Assembly: GCA_013399305.1 (NCBI GenBank)
Contig: VXAI01000019.1
Location: 1,889,034 to 1,953,033, forward strand
Direction of reading: 5' to 3'
From: Rostratula benghalensis
Lineage: Eukaryota; Chordata; Aves; Charadriiformes; Rostratulidae
DNA: 64,000 nt
Positions within the stretch are counted from its first letter, which is position 1, and each line of letters starts with the position of its first letter. Positions 50,239-63,417 of the stretch are shown in pieces. The position numbers and the translations under genes were made by a program. Under the pieces are notes generated by a model that was not told the origin of the DNA, did not search any database, and was given only the letters and a program-made list of their open reading frames with translations.

Positions 50239-53200
50239 GTAAGAAAATAATTTGACCCATCTTTACAGATATTTATCATTTTTTACCTTGGAATACTTTG
50301 AAAAGCAGAGCGCAGTATAACCGTAGGAGAGACTAAGTTCTATTACAACAGTATAACAAACACATGCTACTATCACGTCTTGTCAGTGCAAAATATATCT
50401 TTAGGGAATTATTTCTTACTCATTTAACTAAAATCTCATAAAACACATTAAAAATCATTCATCATGACAAACAATGCCAGTAAATCTTTTGTGACATCTC
50501 TTGGCATCTAACAATAAAATCCTTTAGTAAAAATGTGTTTTGCAAGCAAGAAACAAGTATTTTAATTTGGGGGAATAAATATGCCTGCCCTCAGGTTTAT
50601 TAAAAAGTAGATGTCCTTTAAAAAGGTACATTTTTAGGAAATAAATTAAAGTTTATTGTTACTAACTAGTGTTATGATGGTATCTTGGCAAAATATACTT
50701 CCTCTGTAGTTGTCATTTCATGTCTTTATTAATTTGGGCACTAGGAAGGAAGAAGCAGTTGAATATTAGGCATGTCAGTAGTTACTGCACAGGCACCTCT
50801 GTGTATTGACCTGGTGTGTTCTCCTTCCCAGTTCTTAAAGCTACAATTTTACTTTAAATTTATTTAATTTCACCTATTAAAAACCCAGTCCTGTTAGCAG
50901 TTCTAAATAAAGTCTGTTATTATGGAAGGAATCTCTATGTAGTTTTGATTACTTGACTACTGAATGCATTTAAAGAATGAGACATTGAACAGGTCTGATT
51001 ATTTTGAGGTCAGAACCTCTTTCTACTGGATGAACACTGTCAATAATGTTGCTGTGTGGAGAGATGGGAAGTAAGTACCAAATACAAACTGGAAAATATT
51101 ACATAGGTATAAGGAGAAATAATCAGGGAAGCTGTTTGTGCTTATCCAACTTAATCAGAGAATAACACACAATTGTTTCCTGGCTTTTGAGTTTTTATAC
51201 TACAGATGATACCATGGTTTACAGTATTTTTATGTAATTTTCTTTAAACTGAGGTGCAGATTCTGCATGTCAAGGTTAAGGCATTATTACTTGTTTAATT
51301 ATCATCAAATGAAACTTAGGGTATTGCAATACACCCTGCTATTCAACAGCCTGGACTGTCTACCTACTCACAGTACAAGTAATATCAGAGATTATTTCTG
51401 ATACCTACGGAGTTATTCTGGTATTCTAACTGATAAAACCAAAGCCTCAAGCACTTGGCCACGTGTGGTGCCTGTGTTACCTGCTCCCATTAGTAGAGGA
51501 GGTGGCAGGAGGCAAAAGTGGGGGTTGCTGCACAGGAAGGAAGGTGAGGCAGAGGTTGTAAAATTGCCGGTTTCTTGCAGCAATTCTGTGCCTCTGCCAC
51601 AACAGCTGCATTTTGGAGTAACTTTGGACCCCTCTGGGTTTCAGTACCAAGCTCAAGCTGCGTGTGTTTCTCTGCTTCAAGGACCTGTATATTACTTATC
51701 TTTAAACTAAGTACTTCACTTACTGCCAAATTTCATTTCCTACTCATGCAGCACACACTGCTAGAATGTGCTGAAGACTTCTCATTCCTTTATATTCCTA
51801 GTTCTACAAAGGATTGATGTATGCAAGACTATTACCTCACATGTACTTTTGAAGAAAGTTAATTCTTTTCGCACCAAAAACATGTGGGGTGACAAAAAGC
51901 AATTAGTACACCTTTGCCTTACCCCAGAAAGAACAAGCTAACACAGCACCAAATGAATGGCTTGTCTTTTCTGTAGCAAACTGAGCGCATATTCTTGCTT
52001 TTACTAATAGTGCATGACATGGGAGCACTTTCTTCTCACAATTTCTTCAGCACTACGATTATTATGCTAACCGATTACAGCAAGTTTAACTTTTAGTTAT
52101 AAATCAAGTCTCATTCAAGGAGATTTAGGGGACCTATTTTTTATTGCTTCAAAAGGAGTATACCATCACTAAAGTGACCATGACTCGTGTCTTTCTTGCC
52201 CTTACCTTGACTTATTTATGTGATGAAATTTCCCATATTTTCCTCTGTGACATCAACTGTTTTTTAATGACTTAAGCAATATGTGTAATAAACAGTATTT
52301 GGAAAGTATTTAATAGAAAACACATTTTAGGACAATCAGTTCTTTAAATCTGTCTGTCTTTCACTAAATTTCTGCAGAGCCTAGGAAATGGGACCCCCTA
52401 GGAACTTTCAAATACTCTAGGGAGTGTCATTTTATGTTCATTTGTTCTCAGGTCAGAAACGACAGCATGCTTTTCTTCTCCCTCCACATAATCATTCTGG
52501 AAACGTTATTTCTTTGGTATCTCTGCTTCTGGTCCTGTTTCCAGCTGGAACCTGAGTGTAATTCATGCTTTAACACATTTTGTAAGAGGTGGTTGTCTAC
52601 CACTATAACGTTTCTCCATCAAGCTAACAAGAAATCAGTACCACACTACAAAGTCTCTGTATCACACTGCTCACCAACCTGATGTACCACAAAGTATTTG
52701 AAATTATTAACTGCCCTGTTATATGTGTGATCTACAGAAAAAAAAAATTAGAAAGAAGCTTACCTAGGAAAACAAATTATTACTTTGATTACAAAAAATA
52801 CCATAGTATATATGGTTTAATTTTTTTCTAATATCAGAGTTTTGAGCTTAATCCTTCTTTTAATGGTTTAGCAGCAGCAGCAGTTTATGTGGTTTCACTT
52901 GGACAGGAATTCTCTGGCTAACAGAACATACCATACTATTTCTGATTGGAATAGAAAATCAATGTCAATCTCCAATAGACCTAAGCAAAGGCCACATTTC
53001 ACCTGATGAGTTCTACAATCCATCTCCAAGTACGTCTGTAAAATCTGAAAGTAAATAATTGACAAGCTAGGGTAAGATGGAATGACTTGACAAGTCTGTG
53101 AAAGGCATTAGAAATTCATTTATCTGTCTGAATGTTTCCAGCGAATTTGTGCTGCATGATTGACAGATATTTAAACTGAATTAAAATAAAATGTGATTTC

Positions 53201-56200
53201 AACCATTATGAGAAAGCAGAGAGGCCACATGGAAAGAGCAGATATAATTTCATGGTCCAAAAAAAAAAAATAAACAGTAGAGAATCCAGTCTTCAGTCAA
53301 GGTTACTTCCTCCCAAACAGATTTCATTGCTGTCTAGTAAGTTATGTGCCATAACTCATAAATTCTCAGAAAAAGCAAGATCTTCACAGCCTCACTCCCT
53401 TTCTCATTTCCTTCCTAGCTCTCTCCCCTCCTGCCCCAAATCTGCCTCTCGTTTCTGTGTGACTTCTTTACTGTACCTAAACAGTACAGGTGACACTTAT
53501 TTTCTGTAGGAAGGGAATTATTGTAACCTCTCCCTCTTCTGCCTCGTTTTCATGAAAATTCATGGATTTTTTACACCTCCATCCCAGTGCCAAATTTGCT
53601 CTGCAAATTGATTTTTCCGTTGGAAAGGTATTAGGGTTTTCCAATACACTCAATCGTATTTACCCACAAATGTGTATGTATATTATGCTTGCAGTCATTT
53701 ACATAGCAAAGCAGGCTGACAAACAAATTGGACCATACTTTCTCTTTTTGATGTTATCATTTTATGTGGGTATGTAAATCTCATTGAAGTGCCACAAAGA
53801 AATCCCAAGGGTTTGGTTTGGTTTTCTTTTTTTTAATGTATAACAAAGCGGCTGCCAAGAATAATCTAAGGTGATCAACCACAAAAACCACTAGTTAGAA
53901 ATTAACAGTGTAAAGTCAAGTAACTGAGGCCTCTGCCTTCAGAACTGACAATACAAAAACATGGACGCTTACTCTATGGGGGCTGAAAAGCTAACGCTGA
54001 TCATTTAATGTATTGGGTCCTACATGTATCCCAGAGCTTCACAATCCAAATGACTGTTTCTATTTCATCCTCCTCAGAGGCTTTTCCTCTAGATGTTCCT
54101 TTAGGTGTTTGAGTGCTTAGGCTGTGGCAGCAGAGGTTCTTCAGAAAATTCACCACTGAGCTCCATAGTAGCACCCATGATGTAAATTAAGATAATAACA
54201 TAAGGTGATTTTTAAGCACTTACCATCATATGAACTCAGAACAACTGCACAGTTCATGCTTGGACAACATGTTTGAAAGTATGATTATGAGCTTTGAAAT
54301 TCACAACCAAATCTGTGTTTATAGTAATGTGAGATTTATCTGTGCTCATTCACTAGATGCTTTTAGCTGGACATGCTCAGCAAATAATTAAAAGTTAAGT
54401 ACACAATTTCAGTTTCTCACAAGGACTGCAGATGGATGGTTTCCACTCTTGAAAACAGACATACCTCTGTGAGGAAGCAGAAGTGTGTTAGTGAATTGCA
54501 GAACTGGGGCTGATGTTAGTAGCAGAAGTTATACCCACACAAATTACTTCTCATATTTACATATCAGATATCTCATAGATAAAGTGTGTGTGTGCATACG
54601 TGTATGTGACAGTGTAGGTTAAATATCTGATTGTTGAGGGAAATAAAATGCTATGTGATTTCCGAATATTTAGTAAAGACATCAGCATGGGTTTTATAAC
54701 TGCAAGCACATTGAATATATTTATTATCAAGCTGTAGGAAATTTATAAGAAGAAACTGATTATTGATTGAAAGTTATTTGCTTTGCTTTGAGGATTACTA
54801 TAAAAACTTAAAACTGCAGACAGACTCCTATAAAAATATCCTTTTCATTTGGGTCAAAGCTTCATCCTGCTTTAGAGAAATTTCTGTCTCTGAGGACGTA
54901 AAGGGTATCTATTGGACTGAAATACATGAACTTATTTAAAGGACATAAGAACCAGGAACTTATTACAACACATTATTCAGATGTGCACAAAGGAAAGTCT
55001 TATATTTCAAAATAAATTTCAAAGTTCTCTGTATTCTGCTGTCTTGGCTATTTTGGAATTTTATTTAAAAGTTTAGGACAAAGTCAAAAGCAAATTCCAT
55101 AGATCTGGTGTCTATTTAGCTGTTTGCTGGAGTCCATCATGGGATAAATACGCTCCAGGTGCTTCTGTTCTGCTCTCTGTCTACTCTCTGTTCCCAGAAT
55201 GTGACTGAAGTGAGTAGCAGCATTTAAAGTCTTTAACCTTTAGACAGTCCTAAAAGCATTCCACATCCTCTTGAACATCACATAAGCCAATGTGGTGTTA
55301 TATGCACTGGACCCATAGCCACATCTGATTTCCAGCACGCAGACCCTTACTTGGAGGCTTTGAGAGACTGTTAGAAATGACAAGGAAAACAATATAAATG
55401 TTGCACACAGATTAGCAGATCATTATTAGCCCTTTGCACACTAAAAGCTGAAACCTCCTTGATCCTAGACTATAAAAAGCCTTCTGAAGCATTTTGAGCT
55501 TCTCTTTGATTCTTGGCCCAAGCTTTAATTTTCTCACAGCGCTGAAGCTCTGGGTTTCATTAGGGATACCATCTCAAATTCCTTTGTGCCTCTTCGTGTC
55601 TGGAGGTGTTACTTCCACCTTCATCTATACATACTTCTCCACCTGTGTCAAAAGTAAACTAATGATATTGAAATGCTCCAAACAATGCCTGTTAATGAGC
55701 ATTGTTTATTTTTTGTATCTAATACAAAATTTGGTTCTATCATTCCCCTGTAATATAAAGAAATCTTATCACCTATGTCAAAACAATGGGATTGTTATCA
55801 TGTTGATCGCAATTTCTTTGGAAGTATTTACATTTTGCTGCATTTTCAGCTAGTTCATTTCTTGCTGGAAAGTGATCTTCAGCTAAAGGTTACTTCTTAT
55901 TTACTTTGCATGTGAACTCCTTTTGTGCAACCAAAACCAGGAAGACTTGCACCTTGCGAATTTACACCTATTACAGAAAAATATAATGCATTATCCTCTT
56001 ATCACCTTCAATCAGTGTGAATAAATACTTTCAGAAAAAGTCTGGTTTGAGAATTTTATATAGCTATTTCTTAGAACTATACGATAAGCATATAATAACA
56101 CTACTACATAATGAGGGAAGGTCAAAAGTGACCAAACACCAGAAATTCAAATTTTTAAAGCTATTTAATATTAATAGTAAAATTATTATGCAAATCCTTT

Positions 56201-56832
56201 GATATTGGTTGGCTTCTGCTCTATCTGTAAGTCCACTAATTGACAGATTTCTGGAATTTAGGTTTCTGACAAATTCTACTACTTGTCATCCCATCAAATC
56301 CTAAATATTAATTAAAATATAAATTACCTTCAGTGGTGGAAAGTACTAAGCATCTCTCCAATATCTAGAAAGAGTCAGTAGGGGAGGGAAAGAAAAACAC
56401 AAGAACACCAGTTGACAGCAACAGCAAGGAGGAAAAAAGGCCATTTTGATGCCAAAGTCAGACAGAAGAGAAAAATTTATAATGATTAGAACAACAGGAT
56501 GAGAAATATGAAGTTCATTGTAATGATAAAAATAATGAAATTATTGCTTTTTTGAGATAACTGCACTATGAATCTAAAATTATTTTGGTGAAATTTAGCC
56601 TTAGAAACATTTTTCTACTTTAAAAGTTTCTTGAATTCTTCGACTGCAAAGCTCCACAACTGTTTAAATGTCCTAGTTGCTATGATCAGGACTAAGCATA
56701 TATAATAGAAAAAAAAATTCTTTTTGTATTCTACCAGTGTCATAAAGCTGTCCTCTGGAGTATTGCTCACTGTTAGGTTTGGATTTGAAGCTACTTTGTA
56801 TCTTTTGAGAGACTTTTATTTGTCTTTCTCAG
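50239..56832. other. AT-rich sequence; would be intron 1 of the + strand model
   Basis: No transposon end recognised. Contains an A-run near 53260-53270, a small CAG run at 52873-52884, a GT stretch at 54585-54596, and a minus-strand microexon candidate (51481-51527). The 119-codon frame at 55494-55853 is Phe/Leu/Ile-rich translated AT DNA with no exon signals. Confidence 0.4.
51481..51527 (-). other. candidate 47-bp microexon, minus strand
   Basis: On the minus strand TCACCTTCCTTCCTGTGCAG is an excellent acceptor preceded by a long pyrimidine tract. The donor is GAGCAG|GTAACA. The open frame reads QPPLLPPATSSTNGS plus two bases, a proline/serine-rich peptide. It starts in phase 0, which fits the end of the minus-strand candidate at 59691-59757. 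The same frame is open well upstream of the acceptor. The block is C-rich on this strand, so both the tract and the Pro-rich peptide may simply reflect composition. Confidence 0.15.
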
Positions 56833-57037
56833 GATGAACTGTTTGAGGAAGATTTCAGTTATGACAGCACAGCATTTTCTGAGAAAGAGGTTTTGGCACT
56901 TATCAGTCTTAAAAAATTCTTGCACAGAGAAGCTCCATGCTTGCATCTTCAAGAGCAGGAATCTCAGAGTTGTTTAGGCTGTGGCCCTGTTGTGAGATGC
57001 ATTATTTTCTGTCTCAGAAAAATTCGCTTTATAGCAG
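56833..57037 (+). other. candidate coding exon 2 of an unrecognised + strand gene model
   Basis: ACTTTTATTTGTCTTTCTCAG is a strong acceptor and ATAGCAG|GTGAGT a perfect donor, 205 bases apart. One frame is open throughout, 68 codons plus one base. It has no methionine, so a methionine-based search would miss it. The peptide starts acidic (DELFEEDFSYDSTAF), passes through EKEVLALISLKKFLHREAP, and ends cysteine-rich with GCGPVVRCIIFCLRK. No known domain is recognised. A second frame is open for 47 codons from an ATG next to the acceptor, then stops. Phase 0 entry matches the end of 50079-50238, and phase 1 exit matches 63418. Tight placement of both splice sites around the open frame is the main support. 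Confidence 0.33.
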
Positions 57038-57511
57038 GTGAGTTATAAGTTATTTCAAGGACTCCTTTATGCACATGGCCAGCCAAGGTTTCCTTGATTC
57101 CATCTGCACTGAGCGTACTCTGGCCCAAAGATGCAAGGACAAAATAGGACTTCTTTATGATCGCTCCAACTAATTGCTAAATTATGTGACACAGGACCCT
57201 GGAGCTGAAAGCAAAATGTTGGTTTCTCCTGTCCTCATGTACCTTCCAGCTGGCTCCCACACAGTGCAAAAGAAGAGGAAACGACCTATCTTGAATGCAG
57301 AAGAGTGACAAGTGTGGAGAGGCAGGTTGCAAGGTGGAGAGTATTTTGCAGGAAGAGAAATTTGAGGAAGGAGTTGCAGAGTTAGGAAAATACAGGAGCT
57401 ATAGAAGGGGCTTATCTGGAGCACAAATTCCTGGAGTTATATACTCTGGAGGTGCAAAGGAATCAGTGTGCTGGGGAAGACATCTACAGAGGAACAACTT
57501 GGGGAAAAACT

Positions 57512-57570
57512 AATTTCTAAAAGAAATTATTAAAAGGTATTAAAATTTCTAAAAGAAATTATTAAAAGGT
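57512..57570. repeat. exact 27-bp tandem duplication, period 32
   Basis: AATTTCTAAAAGAAATTATT plus AAAAGGT occurs at 57512-57538 and again, identically, at 57544-57570, separated by ATTAA. No mismatch, so recent or copied by slippage. Each unit holds the inverted pair AATTTCT/AGAAATT. Confidence 0.95.
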
Positions 57571-58274
57571 GTGAACTAAAGAAGGTGGGATTTCAGGATA
57601 ACAAAGAGTATTAAAGAAGTTGAATCCATTCAGGTTTTATACGGTGCAGTTTCATACCCAATGAGATGCCTAAATGAGACACCTAACATTGGTGGGAGAT
57701 TACAAATAAAATTACTGAGCACTGCCTTGGTGTACAAATTGCTTACAAAAAATGAGGTATTCTTAAAAAAACACTCTTTGTGTCTCAACGTTGGCACCCA
57801 AAAATGGATACAGTACTCACTTGAGTTCCATTGCTGCAAAAATGGAATGCCAGTAATACACTTTCAAAGGGATAATAAAGATAGGTTTAGAAGAAGCCAT
57901 GAAGCAATTAGCTGGTGTGATAAGAGAAGCAGAGAAATTCCCAGGAAAATAAATGAATAATTCTGCAGGCAGTCAAAATTTGGATGATGTAACATAAATA
58001 AGGCCTGAGGCTAAACCACATAGTGAGCAGGATAAAAAGAAACATTGGATAACTATTATTCACTCTATCAGCCAGAGGTCTCCTGGGAGGAAAACTGTAT
58101 GTATTTGTGTAATTAAAGATTATATCATAATACATATGCACAGGAGGATGAAATAAGTTTGAATGTAAAATGTTCATTCCTTCTTTTCATGTCCTTTTTT
58201 TTTGGCTTTTAAAATTTCAGACCTGCTATTTCAAATGTCATGTTATAATAGAGAAACATGAGTTTTACGTAGGA

Positions 58275-58296
58275 AATATTTTTTTAAAAAAATATT
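58275..58296. repeat. perfect 22-bp AT palindrome
   Basis: AATATT followed by five T, then five A followed by AATATT. The sequence equals its own reverse complement over 22 bases, with no spacer. It could extrude as a cruciform. The next base pair outward does not match. Confidence 0.95.
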
Positions 58297-59690
58297 AAAA
58301 TTAATATTAGTATTGCAAGCAAAAACTGTTTAGCTCTGCAGTTAAAAAGACAAAAGAACATTGTTCCACTAAAAAAAAAAAAATAAATTATTCAGAACAT
58401 TCATGTAGAGCTGAGGTCACCTGCCACTGCATCATTTGTAGTGCATTCATGTTTTACAGGCATTTCCCTTCTCCATGATGTTTGATGAAGGAATTGCCAA
58501 ACACAGCAGACCATAAGTCATTGGAAAACCGGCTGCTTACCAGCAGTCTTATGTAGTTGACATTCTATCAGATCCTCATTACCTTCCGTGTTTTCTTATC
58601 GTTTTCTCTTTGATCTTCCCAGTGCAATGGAATACAGAAGAACTTGCTGAGCTTTTTCTTGGCTTTGAAATACTTTGCCAGCATCATCTTTATCATGAAT
58701 GTCAGAATATACACCGGGAAGTCTGGAGTAAACTTTTTTTCTTTCAATTCATCTCCATCACTTGATTACTGGCACTGAAGTAGCTCTTGGGCCAAGACAG
58801 ATACAATATAAACACATGCTGAAAATCCAGGCACAGTTATATGGCTTATATGTTGTCCACCTTTTTTTGTGCAAAATCTTAATTAAAACATTATTTCACT
58901 GCATTATTCATGCATTCTTCACAACTAACCATAACTGGATTCCTTCTGAATATAAAGTCAAACTTTATTCATGTTGAAGTTCATCATTCATGTTGAAAAT
59001 AAGAAAAATGAAATATTGTGTTGTATACTCTGGCCAATTTGATAAAATGGAATGATATTTCTACACCTGAACTGAGCAAAACTTCATTTAGTGAGATAGT
59101 CTAGCAGGGTACAGACTTTATATCAATGACCACACAACCAGTACTTTGTCAAGAAGGAAGAAAATTCATTTTCTCTGCTGGTAGCTCAGCCTTGGCTTTG
59201 GAAAAACCAGCTACTTTCTGCCTTTAGCAAGCTGGATCAAAATAATATGTTTGGGGCAATCTTTAAATAAATCCTATTTGTTGTTTTCTCTTCATTAATG
59301 CTTTAGATACCGTGTAGCTTTCCTCTGCTTCTCCATTTCTTTCCTTCCTTTGATTAACTCACTCCTCTTGTGTGACTTTAGCCATAAATAATATCTCACT
59401 GATATGTAATAGCATCCTGGCAGCCGTCAGGAAAATAGTGACTGCATTTTGCAAAGGCAGAAAACTGAGGTTTCCCATTTCGAGACACGTAATCCGAAGC
59501 AAATCTGCACACACAGAAAGGCAAACACTTTTTACAGTGTGTTCTCACTATTAGCCCTGTTAAACACAAACTGCTTTTGCTTTATTTTCGTGTTCTCAAT
59601 TGATCTTACTTCTAGGCAATCTATAATGTGGAAAAACACTCAGCCACACTGAGTGTCCCTTTATTAGCTTAGTTTCAATACAGTACTTAC

Positions 59691-59757
59691 CAAAACCAGA
59701 TTAATCCAGATCAAAAAACCTCCTGTGAGATCATCATCTACCAGACCACACAATAAA
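59691..59757 (-). other. candidate exon, minus strand, unrecognised product
   Basis: On the minus strand TTTTCTACATCACTCTGTCTTCAG is an excellent acceptor. After 67 bases comes GGTTTTG|GTAAGT, a good donor except for T at -2. Exactly one frame is open: one base, then 22 codons including LVDDDLTGGFLIWINLVL, acidic then hydrophobic. The other two frames stop. If the donor is not used, the frame continues eight codons to a TAA overlapping a minus-strand AATAAA near 59662-59667, so it could also be a terminal exon. The peptide looks protein-like, but I cannot assign it to a family. Confidence 0.25.
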
Positions 59758-61768
59758 CTGAAGACAGAGTGATGTAGAAAATGTATCTGCAAAGGTTTTA
59801 AGGGCAGGGAGGACGGGTAGAGGGTCTCATCTGCAGATACTCATGGCTAATCTTGAGTACTTGTACAAACACTATTCCCTGGTTTTGAACAGATACACAT
59901 TTTACTGACATCCTGAGAACAAACTGCAGCAACCATTCTAGGGCACACTGGCTAACAGCATCAGTCTGGTTGGGTTTCTTTCCTGACCACTTCTGAGATT
60001 AATTTTGGTGGATGGTGAATAAAGTTGGTTTAGAGCTTATGACTGACATCAGGACGTTACTGGGGGAAGAAAGTAGATTTTGAGGATAAGGGCATAATAA
60101 CTATTCCTTTGGATACATTTCAGAGTCTTCCTGAGAGGAACATTTCCCAGTCTTTGAGAATTGCTTTTGCATTCAAAGCATGCACTTAATAATATTTCTG
60201 TTTGAAGAAATAGGTTTATAAAATTGTTGTACGTTAATACATTTATTTATTGTTTTCTTACATGATTAAGCTGTGGGTTGTGTTAGTAGCCCTCAGACCA
60301 CTTTAGAAATGACACAACTTTTATTTTCTGCTATTTTCCAATTCCTGAATTTCTTATTATTTTCAAATACTGAACTTTCTCCAATGTTTATGTCTGCAAT
60401 GTCTTTCTTTTTAGTTGTTTCTTGACTTCAGCAATTAAAAAAATATTCCTAAAAGTTCATGACCAAAAGTATTTAATAGAATATTTTTAGAACTTTTCTG
60501 ACCAGATTAATCTTGAAAGTAGTTAATTAATAGCCTAACAGAACTAGAAATATTGCTGTCTACCAACAGAGAAACCAGGGCTACTCTCACAATAAGGTAA
60601 AACAGTACTACCCTTTTGGCACCTGAGCTCAGTGTTAGATTTTATTTTTTTTTTCTAATGCACTTTACTGAAGGCTTAATGAAGTCGTTCTGCGTCAGTC
60701 ATGTTCAGACATGAAAGTGATCCAAAGCACAACGTTTGCAACTTTCAGTTTAGGTTTCACAGGGCAATAAAACAGTTTGCTAATATGGAACAATTGTTAG
60801 ACTTGCCTGATTATCTGAGGAGAGGGAGGATTCCCAAATGGTCTTCAGTGGCAGACATTAAACTGGCAGCTGGTTAGCATTACCAAGATGAATAATGAAC
60901 TACCAGTGACATCTGGATGGGTTCTAGGCAGGCTCTGATCTATCAAGACAATCCCTCTGTTTTAAAGAGTGATCCTTTCAGTGTCATTGACCTGATGATA
61001 AAATGCACCTTCACTTAAGCTGTGAAGGGTGTTATGAGAACACGGAATTACAGTAACTGCTAAAAAGGTTTAAACAGGGAAATGAATCACAAATAAAATT
61101 CCTTCCACCTTCAAGCCAAGTATTGGCATGATGAGATAATGCAGTAAATGTCACTACAAAGTGACAGAAAGTCATGTTTAACCCCTCTAAGTGCTTTCAG
61201 CTTATGACACAGTTAATAAAATCTTTCATACACACGGTAACTTTTGGGGTGATGATTTGTCAAGGCCATAGAATTACTTTCGAGTAGCAAATGAATTGCT
61301 TTATAGATTTCCAGTAAGATATAAGACACATTTTCAGTCAGGCTCAGTGACATAAAAACAAAATTATAGAGCATGACCTTGCATAAGAACATCTTCCTGT
61401 ATGTTGCAATAAGAGCTTAAAAACACACTGACACCATAAATTTCTGGTCTGTTTTGTTAATCATAGCAGTATTTTTGGTGTGTTAGCTTTGAATGCATTT
61501 GAAACAGCAATTGATGAGTTAAAAAGAAGTCAAAACCAGTTGCATGGAATAGTTCCAAAACCTTGTGCTATATTATTACAAGCACTACTTTAATATTCAA
61601 GAAGGGGAGTGTAGCTGGGTGCTTAAGAACAGAATACCTGGCAGCAAAGTATCACTATTCTCTTCTTGCTGATAAAATATAGGAAAGTCTCATTACTGCT
61701 TAACACTTTGAAAAACTGTTGGTGTATGTCTAAGGTCAAAGTTAACCAGCTATCTGGAAATGACTCAG

Positions 61769-61799
61769 AAAAAAAAAAAAAGAAAAAAAAAGAAAAAAT
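61769..61799. repeat. A-rich tract (A with two G interruptions)
   Basis: Runs of A broken by single Gs, preceded by GACTCAG and followed by TAGGGG. The longest A-rich stretch in the window. It may be a decayed retrotransposition tail, but no body is recognisable upstream. Confidence 0.8.
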
Positions 61800-63417
61800 A
61801 GGGGATTCCCTAGTTATTACAGAGACAGAATGACATCTTTACTCCAAGTATCTGAGGCAGAAAGTGAACCAGTTACTCACTTTTCATATTGCTGTGTCAT
61901 CCAGGAGTACCGGGATGCTCTCCTTTCCACCAATAAATGCAATGCAAACAAGAAAATTTAATAGAAATGGTTTGGGGAACAAATGGAAGGGATTGTATTA
62001 TTTTTTTTAATAATTCAAATTTGTCAGACTGGTTCAAGCAATTTCAGGCAAGACCCTGGGGAAGGTAATGTCTTAAACTTATTCTAAGTTTCTACCCTTC
62101 ATGGTCTCCTTGCAAAACAATAACCATGGAAAACATGGACAGTAATCACGTGAGAGACCAGCCGTTCAGAATTACTTTCACCCTGTTAATAGGAAGGGAC
62201 TAAACAAGTGCCTGCATAATTTTTATAATTATTCAAAATGCCTTCATTATACTTCACTCACCACTTTGCAGAAGATAAAGCAGAAAGAGATAATGGGAGG
62301 GTTTTCTGTGTCTTAGTTGGGGAAAAAAAATACTGTGCAGGTTCTATTGATTCTGAATTTGAACAACCTCTTCTGGTCTAACGGAACAAGATCATTCAAA
62401 TCTGCAGATTTATATGCAAAACATCTTCTGCATATGTGAAGGATTTCAAAGTTAGATGAGCTTTTTATATCTTTCACTGTTTGTTCATTAATGACACAAA
62501 CATAATTCAAATATGAACTTGTATCTTGAAGTGGGAACATTCTGCATTTTACCAGCACAGCTATCAGATTTTTCAGCCAACTTTACACATAAATTCTTAT
62601 ACATTCAGAAATGAAATGTAGGCATTAAATGCGTACATTTTATCACACTTTTCTGATTATTTATCATCAATTGCCAGCTTGCCATTCTTTACCTCTTGGT
62701 GACTGTTGTTGTGCAGGGGAAGATCTATAGTATTGTAATATAAACTATCAAGTAAAAAAACCCCTCCATCTCAGATTGACAAACATAGCCGTGGTAGTCT
62801 TTTTAAACTTCAGACCAGTAAGAGACAAATTCTGTTTTATCCTATTCAGCCAAAACAACAAAGCAAGGGGGGTTTTCCTGCAGATTTAGTGTAAAAGTCC
62901 CCAGATGACAAACACAAAAGCCTAGATATCAAACGGGATGAAAATGCTGATGTTCAACACCTGCACTGCGTGAGGGCCAAGAAGTAAGCTAAAGCCTCTG
63001 CTACCCAACACACCTGCAGTTTTTAACCCTTTCCTCTTCCTTCTCAAATTCCTTACTTCACATAGGAGAGGAATCCAATAGAATTAACGCAATCAAAATA
63101 AATGTTACAGCACAGTTTTAAAATGGAGGCTACACTCTGCCTGCTTGTCAAAATGTATCAAGTGACTATTTTATCTGCTTTAAAATATTATCTGGCTCGA
63201 CAGATTTTTAATAATATTGGAAAGGATTATTCACGGCTACAAAATTATGGAAAAAAAATTATACCGACTGTGTGGAACTGTTTTCTGTGCCCATCAAATG
63301 TTTGTGCCATCACATTAGTAGTAGTAATAGTATTATATTGTATCTGGCCATCTAAGCAGACATACACTGCCAAAAAAAAAAAGCATGAGGGGTTTAATCT
63401 TTCTCTCTGCTTTTCAG

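Larger units (their letters stand above)
57038..63417. other. AT-rich sequence; would be intron 2 of the + strand model
   Basis: Holds a tandem duplication (57512-57570), a perfect palindrome (58275-58296), a minus-strand exon candidate (59691-59757) and an A/G-run (61769-61799). No transposon ends recognised. Confidence 0.4.

Noticed and set aside
55494..55853. 119-codon hydrophobic + strand frame that could suggest membrane segments
   Set aside because: Hydrophobicity follows from T-rich codons. No signal for an exon and no recognised family.
61880..61935. Minus-strand open stretch ending AAAA|GTGAGT
   Set aside because: The donor has A at -1 and no good AG acceptor precedes the open segment.
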